A stretch of DNA of 44,505 nt from Mycoplasmatota bacterium (GTDB lineage Bacteria > Bacillota_I > Bacilli_A > RF39 > UBA660), in contig JAAYGD010000037.1 of assembly GCA_012727915.1 (NCBI GenBank), forward strand, positions 1 to 44,505, given 5' to 3'. Positions 40,764-44,505 of the stretch are shown here, in pieces (positions within the stretch are counted from its first letter, which is position 1; each line of letters begins with the position of its first letter). The notes under the pieces are model-generated. The model worked only from the letters and a program-made list of their open reading frames with translations, did not search any database and was not told the DNA's origin. A program made the translations under genes and the position numbers.

Positions 40764-42035
40764 TTGTATAACTCCTAATACTATATATTCTTTATTTACT
40801 AAATTATCTTCTATTTTAAACGATTCAATAACATCATTCAAATCAATAGTTTTATTTTCATAATATACTCTTGCTATTACATCTCCTACCTTAACATTAT
40901 CTCCAACATTCTTAACAAGTTCTATACCTACTCCATGATTAATACCTTGTTCTTTAGATAATCTTCCAGCTCCTAAATTCATTACTAACTTACCAATACT
41001 TAAAGCATTAATTCCATTAATATAACCATTTTTATTACTTTTTACTTCAATTATATTATTAGATATCTTAATATTATCAATATTACCACCTTGTTTTAAT
41101 ATCATATCTTTAAACTTATTTAAAGCCTTACCATTGATTAAATTATTTACTACCATATCTCTAGCTTCCTTATAATCAATATTCTTAGATAAACTAACCA
41201 TATATGCCGCTAAAACCAAACATAATTCCTTTAATTCCTTATTACCTCTATAACTCAATATATCAATTGCTTCCTTTACTTCCAAACCATTACCAATCAT
41301 ATTTCCTAATGGATTATCCATATTAGATAATATAGCTATAGTCTTTTTATTATACCTATTACCTATCTTAACCATTATCTTTGCTAACTCAATAGCAGCT
41401 TCCTTATCTTTAACTAAAGCCCCTATTCCATACTTTACATCAAGTACTATTTTATCAGCACCAGACGCTATCTTTTTGCTCATTATAGAAGACGCTATTA
41501 AAGGTATTGAATTAGTAGTACCAGTTACATCTCTTAAAGCATATATTTTCTTATCAGCTGGAGCAATATTCTCCGTTTGAGATATTATAGACAAATTTAT
41601 TTCATTAATTTGTCTTACAAATTCTTCTTCACTAAGATTAGTTCTAAATCCACTAATAGCTTCCAATTTATCAATTGTACCTCCAGTATATCCTAGTCCC
41701 CTTCCACTCATCTTAACAAAAGGAACACCACAACTAGCTACCAAAGGCCCAACTATCAATGTAGTCTTATCCCCTATTCCTCCAGTAGAATGTTTATCTA
41801 CCTTAATACCATTTATACTAGATAAATTAATTACATTCCCACTCTTAACCATAGCATCAACTAAAAAATATATCTCTTCCATATTCATTCCATTAAAACA
41901 TATAGTCATTAATAAAGATGACATTTGATAATCTTTTATTTCACCATTCATAAAACCATTAATAACATAATTAATCTCTTCATTACTTAATACTTCATTA
42001 TTCTTTTTCTTATTAATTATTTCAACTATATTCAT
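40761..42035 (-). CDS. pdp: Pyrimidine-nucleoside phosphorylase
   Basis: 424 residues. Family motifs: KVDKHSTGGIGDKTTLIVGPLVA (phosphate and nucleoside site) and VKMSGRGLGYTGGTIDKLEAI; the Lys before MSGRG is usual in the pyrimidine-nucleoside rather than thymidine-only group. DVKYGIGA and the NMDNPLGNMIGN segment follow, then a C-terminal lipoyl-like beta domain (VGDNVKVGDVIARV). It splits uridine, thymidine and deoxyuridine with phosphate in the cytosol. GGTGA precedes the ATG. With deoD it completes a basic nucleoside salvage set. Confidence 0.93.
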   Translation of the reverse strand: MNIVEIINKKKNNEVLSNEEINYVINGFMNGEIKDYQMSSLLMTICFNGMNMEEIYFLVDAMVKSGNVINLSSINGIKVDKHSTGGIGDKTTLIVGPLVASCGVPFVKMSGRGLGYTGGTIDKLEAISGFRTNLSEEEFVRQINEINLSIISQTENIAPADKKIYALRDVTGTTNSIPLIASSIMSKKIASGADKIVLDVKYGIGALVKDKEAAIELAKIMVKIGNRYNKKTIAILSNMDNPLGNMIGNGLEVKEAIDILSYRGNKELKELCLVLAAYMVSLSKNIDYKEARDMVVNNLINGKALNKFKDMILKQGGNIDNIKISNNIIEVKSNKNGYINGINALSIGKLVMNLGAGRLSKEQGINHGVGIELVKNVGDNVKVGDVIARVYYENKTIDLNDVIESFKIEDNLVNKEYIVLGVIQ

Positions 42036-42059
42036 AATATCACCAATTCCATTTTAACA

Positions 42060-42090
42060 TAAAAAAAAAGATTAGGAAACAATCCTAACC
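42060..42090 (-). terminator. Terminator of the 73-residue gene, overlapping its stop
   Basis: Stem of 8 bp (GGTTAGGA/TCCTAATC on the minus strand, one G:T pair) with a 5-base loop, then a run of nine Ts. The TAG stop is inside the 5' arm. Confidence 0.88.
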
Positions 42091-42306
42091 TTCATAATGC
42101 ATAATCATTTTTGCTAAGTGTTTAACATCACTAAGAGCTTCATTATTATCATATATTGGTTCTTCTACTTGAGGTAACGTAATTCCAAGATGTTCAGCAA
42201 CTTCTTGATCATAACCAGAATAACCATTATAAAGACTTTTCTCTAAACGATATTCAGCAGCCACCAATTCCCCTCTTAGTTTTTGTAATATTTCACTTTT
42301 TTTCAT
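42085..42306 (-). CDS. Small acidic protein of unknown function
   Basis: 73 residues, not recognised. Helical and charged: KKSEILQKLRGELVAAEYRLEKSL, then a Gly/Tyr turn (NGYSGYDQEVAEHLGI) and a C-terminal helix (ALSDVKHLAKMIMHYE). AAGGGAGGG before the ATG is one of the strongest ribosome sites in the window. Its promoter has near-consensus boxes, and its terminator is strong. This indicates a well expressed monocistronic gene in which a coding function is credible despite the size. Confidence 0.8.
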   Translation of the reverse strand: MKKSEILQKLRGELVAAEYRLEKSLYNGYSGYDQEVAEHLGITLPQVEEPIYDNNEALSDVKHLAKMIMHYEG

Positions 42307-42331
42307 TCAAATACCCTCCCTTTGATTTTGT

Positions 42332-42360
42332 ATTATACACCATATTTTAAATTATTTCAA
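42332..42360 (-). promoter_or_regulatory. Strong promoter of the 73-residue gene
   Basis: Minus strand: -35 TTGAAA, 17-base spacer, -10 TATAAT. The -35 overlaps the stop region of the phosphoglycerol-transferase gene. Confidence 0.72.
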
Positions 42361-43842
42361 AAATTTTGCATAATATTTAGAATTTTTTATTAATTCACCA
42401 TTAAACTCTTCAAACCCCATCTCTTCACCAATAGTTTTTTCATTAGAAAAAAGGTTTGTTCCAAGTCCCAATCTATTACCTTCTATTTCAACACCTAAAC
42501 TCGCTAAAGTAGTAGGAAAGAGATCTAATACAGTTGCAATTCTATTCTTAGTATTATTAGTTTTAATAGGAGAATTTATAATTGCATTATATATCTTTCT
42601 ATCACTATTATCATTCAAAAAATTATTATTCATAGTTAAATGATCTCCCACCAATATAATAGTAGTATTTTCATAAAAAGGTTGTAATTTAATCCAATCA
42701 ATAAATTCCTTAATCTTTTTATCAGAGCATAATATTGCATTTGCGTATGATACATCATATTTAAGTTCACACTCACTATCTACATATCCATCAAAAAAAT
42801 GAGTATCTACAGTAAGCAATGTCAAATTAAATGGTTCATTCATCTCATACAATTCATTCAACTTATCCTTAGCAAATTCAAATAACTTCTTATCTTCATA
42901 TCCCCAAAATACAAAATAATCTTTATCTATTCTTTTTAACTCCTTAGCTTTTAAATAATCCCATATTTCATAATTACCTTTTTGAGTATAATATTGTCTT
43001 CTACTTCCAAAATCAGCATTAGAACCAATCATAAAAACTTGATTATAATTTTCCTCTTCAAGTATCTCTCCAAGACTTATAATACCCGGTAAAAACTCTT
43101 GATACTTTCCATAAGCATTATCATCAATTGGTATATTAAATGGTATACCAGTTGTTTGACCAACTAAACTAGCCATAGTCCAATCAGTTAAATTAGCTTG
43201 ATACAAACCTCCAAAAGATTCATTATTAGAAAAAGAAATATTCTCACTAGAAATTACTTCCAAATTAGAAATCAAATTATCATTTAAATAATTACTATAA
43301 GATGATTCCATAGACTCTAAATTAATATATATTAAATTTCTCTTTACTTTAGGAAACACAATAGATATTGAATCAGGAGATACATATCTTTCTTCATATA
43401 TCATAGATATAGATGTTTTATGTTTAATAAAATCAATTACTTTAAAACTATAACCAAAATATACAATAGTAATCAATATTAATACTATCTTAACTATTAC
43501 TTTATTTAATACATTATTTACCTTACCAAAAGATATTGGATATATAACTAATCTCTTACTTCTTTTAAAACAATTAATATTTAATACCAATTGTTTATTC
43601 AATTTTATAGATATCCAATTAATAAATAATAATACTAATATTAACGCAATAAAAATAATAAATGCCACAATAAAATCATACACAACAGCATCATTATTTC
43701 CACCTTCTCTATGTGTAATTATATATAATATACCTTCAAACTTTATATTATAAAAAGTACTCTTCAACCAATAAGAAACATATACTATAAATATTAATAT
43801 AAATAAAAATATACTATTTACTACGCTTAGTTTTCTTTTCAT
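42352..43842 (-). CDS. Sulfatase-fold phosphoglycerol transferase (MdoB/LtaS-like)
   Basis: 496 residues. Three or so N-terminal membrane helices (FLFILIFIVYVSYWL; DFIVAFIIFIALILVLLFI; IVKIVLILITIVYFGYSF), then an extracellular alkaline-phosphatase-superfamily domain from about 165. Metal/catalytic motifs: NLIYINLESMESSY (Glu ligand), NLTDWTMASLVGQTTGIPF (Thr nucleophile; wording closest to MdoB/OpgB, in which it reads TIAGMVASQCGIP), MIGSNADF and ILVGDHLTM (Asp/His). It likely transfers glycerol-phosphate from phosphatidylglycerol to a surface glycan or lipid. It overlaps the upstream small membrane gene by 29 bases. Product identity (LTA or decorated glycan) is not decided. Confidence 0.86.
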   Translation of the reverse strand: MKRKLSVVNSIFLFILIFIVYVSYWLKSTFYNIKFEGILYIITHREGGNNDAVVYDFIVAFIIFIALILVLLFINWISIKLNKQLVLNINCFKRSKRLVIYPISFGKVNNVLNKVIVKIVLILITIVYFGYSFKVIDFIKHKTSISMIYEERYVSPDSISIVFPKVKRNLIYINLESMESSYSNYLNDNLISNLEVISSENISFSNNESFGGLYQANLTDWTMASLVGQTTGIPFNIPIDDNAYGKYQEFLPGIISLGEILEEENYNQVFMIGSNADFGSRRQYYTQKGNYEIWDYLKAKELKRIDKDYFVFWGYEDKKLFEFAKDKLNELYEMNEPFNLTLLTVDTHFFDGYVDSECELKYDVSYANAILCSDKKIKEFIDWIKLQPFYENTTIILVGDHLTMNNNFLNDNSDRKIYNAIINSPIKTNNTKNRIATVLDLFPTTLASLGVEIEGNRLGLGTNLFSNEKTIGEEMGFEEFNGELIKNSKYYAKFLK

Positions 43843-44179
43843 TTTTGTTTACCTCTTTTTCAGATATCTTTTCAATAACAAAATCTAATTTAATTACACT
43901 CTTCAAATAATAAGTAATTATAGGTAATACTAAACATAATACAAAAGATATTAACATATACTTAAAAGTAAACTCATTAGTAAATAATTCAATATTCATA
44001 ATATCAGAACTCTTATAAAAGAAACTATTCATTATAAATAATATTATAAAATTAATAAAAACTAAATAATATATATATTCAAACAAATAATATATATATT
44101 TCTTATCTTTCTTTTCAATACTATTAATAAAATAAACCGCAAGAATAGGCATTAGATAGATACTAATAAACATCATCAT
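43814..44179 (-). CDS. Small membrane protein coupled to the phosphoglycerol transferase
   Basis: 121 residues with three hydrophobic helices (FISIYLMPILAVYFI; YYLVFINFIILFIMNSFFY; YMLISFVLCLVLPIITYYL) and a basic C-terminal tail (KEVNKNEKKTKRSK). No family recognised. GAGGTG precedes the ATG at 44179. Its end overlaps the next gene by 29 bases, so translation is coupled and it may be a partner subunit of the transferase or a degenerate N-part of it. Confidence 0.75.
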   Translation of the reverse strand: MMMFISIYLMPILAVYFINSIEKKDKKYIYYLFEYIYYLVFINFIILFIMNSFFYKSSDIMNIELFTNEFTFKYMLISFVLCLVLPIITYYLKSVIKLDFVIEKISEKEVNKNEKKTKRSK

Positions 44180-44230
44180 TATTACACCTCTTAATAACTA
44201 TTTAGTATATATTTATTACAATATAAAGTC

Positions 44231-44261
44231 AATTAAAAAACAATAACTAAATTATTGTTTT
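44231..44261 (-). terminator. Terminator of the acyltransferase gene, overlapping its stop
   Basis: Stem AAAACAATAA/TTATTGTTTT (44237-44261) with a 5-base loop, then TTAATT on the minus strand. The TAG stop is in the 5' arm or loop. Confidence 0.8.
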
Positions 44262-44505
44262 AATAATAGGTATTTTACTTAATATAAAAGAAATAAACAT
44301 ACTAATTACAAATACAAATAAAGATATAAGTGGTACAGAAAATATTGGATTAAACCAACTAGAACTAATATCTCTCTCAACTAAATACCTTAGTATAGCA
44401 GGATGAGTCAAATATACCCCAAAAGATAACAAAGATATATTCTTTATAAAAATCCCTTTTTTAAAATTAATATTCTTAATAAATAAAAATATAGCACTTG
44501 CAGAT
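44247..44505 (-). CDS. Acyltransferase family 3, C-terminal end only (cut by window edge)
   Basis: The frame is open from the window edge to TAG at 44247 (about 86 codons seen). The final two membrane helices of an acyltransferase-3 (OafA/WecH-type) protein are visible: LLSFGVYLTHPAILRYLVE is the typical S-F-G-x-Y-L-x-H-P signature, followed by PLISLFVFVISMFISFILSKIP. Such proteins O-acylate surface sugars or lipids. It lies just upstream of the phosphoglycerol-transferase unit, consistent with a cell-surface polymer locus that continues beyond the window. Confidence 0.8.
   Translation of the reverse strand, partial: SASAIFLFIKNINFKKGIFIKNISLLSFGVYLTHPAILRYLVERDISSSWFNPIFSVPLISLFVFVISMFISFILSKIPIIKTII

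Overview
The window is very AT-rich bacterial chromosome with dense genes, strong AGGAGG-type ribosome binding sites and many short intrinsic terminators. The gene set points to an uncultured, genome-reduced low-GC Firmicute (Bacilli) close to the Mollicutes/RF39-type gut lineages. It is not a wall-less mollicute: it carries murE, murF, murT/gatD, a lipid II flippase homologue and a DD-carboxypeptidase. UGA is used as a stop (for example at 13698, 21192 and 31798), so genetic code 11 fits and the Mycoplasma code 4 does not. All genes are on the minus strand except the block 37645-40742. The lineage name is inference; the rest is read from the sequence.

Layout from left to right. (1) 1-2160: two surface-protein genes, a cut-off Big_2/cadherin-like protein and a membrane-anchored InlB-B-repeat protein, then tRNA-Arg. 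(2) 2283-10337: an HD protein, a pair of M16 peptidase homologues, deoD, lon, tig and greA. (3) 10402-13943: the conserved Bacilli order ireB-ruvX-yrzB-trmR-trhP1-trhP2 (tRNA wobble-uridine modification and housekeeping). (4) 14014-14835: a self-contained thioredoxin/DUF5320/DUF134 module with its own palindromic promoter and terminator, inserted between ireB and alaS. (5) 14908-24343: alaS, xseB, xseA, an unknown gene, a 5'-truncated surface-protein remnant with a dockerin-like pair of calcium loops, nusB, an unknown gene and mutS. (6) 24465-28592: a two-gene prepilin operon whose second gene encodes a 1234-residue prepilin with many Ig/Fn3-like domains and a cysteine-repeat tail. (7) 28671-32133: tRNA-Met, tRNA-Leu, scpB, scpA, a MurJ/YtgP-like flippase and a small membrane protein. 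(8) 32144-40742: a GH31 glucosidase, murE, a membrane-fused murF, then divergently murT, gatD and vanY. (9) 40761-44505: pyrimidine-nucleoside phosphorylase, a small unknown protein, an MdoB/LtaS-like phosphoglycerol transferase, a small membrane protein and the end of an acyltransferase.

The most striking system is the giant prepilin. It has a class III signal with the pilin helix, about 1000 residues of extracellular beta domains, and then a tail of about 160 residues with some 32 cysteines in two exact periodicities: every 5 residues (CNPYS-type) and every 4 residues (TCYx). A smaller cysteine-containing prepilin is encoded just upstream. No assembly ATPase or prepilin peptidase lies in the window. 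A second point of interest is cell-wall synthesis. MurF has a multi-pass membrane domain in place of its normal N-domain. GatD has lost both residues expected for glutaminase catalysis. MurE has the DNPR signature of meso-diaminopimelate enzymes.

No gene-free stretch exceeds about 120 bases. Several transcription units end in hairpins whose 5' arm is made of the last codons and stop codon of the gene.
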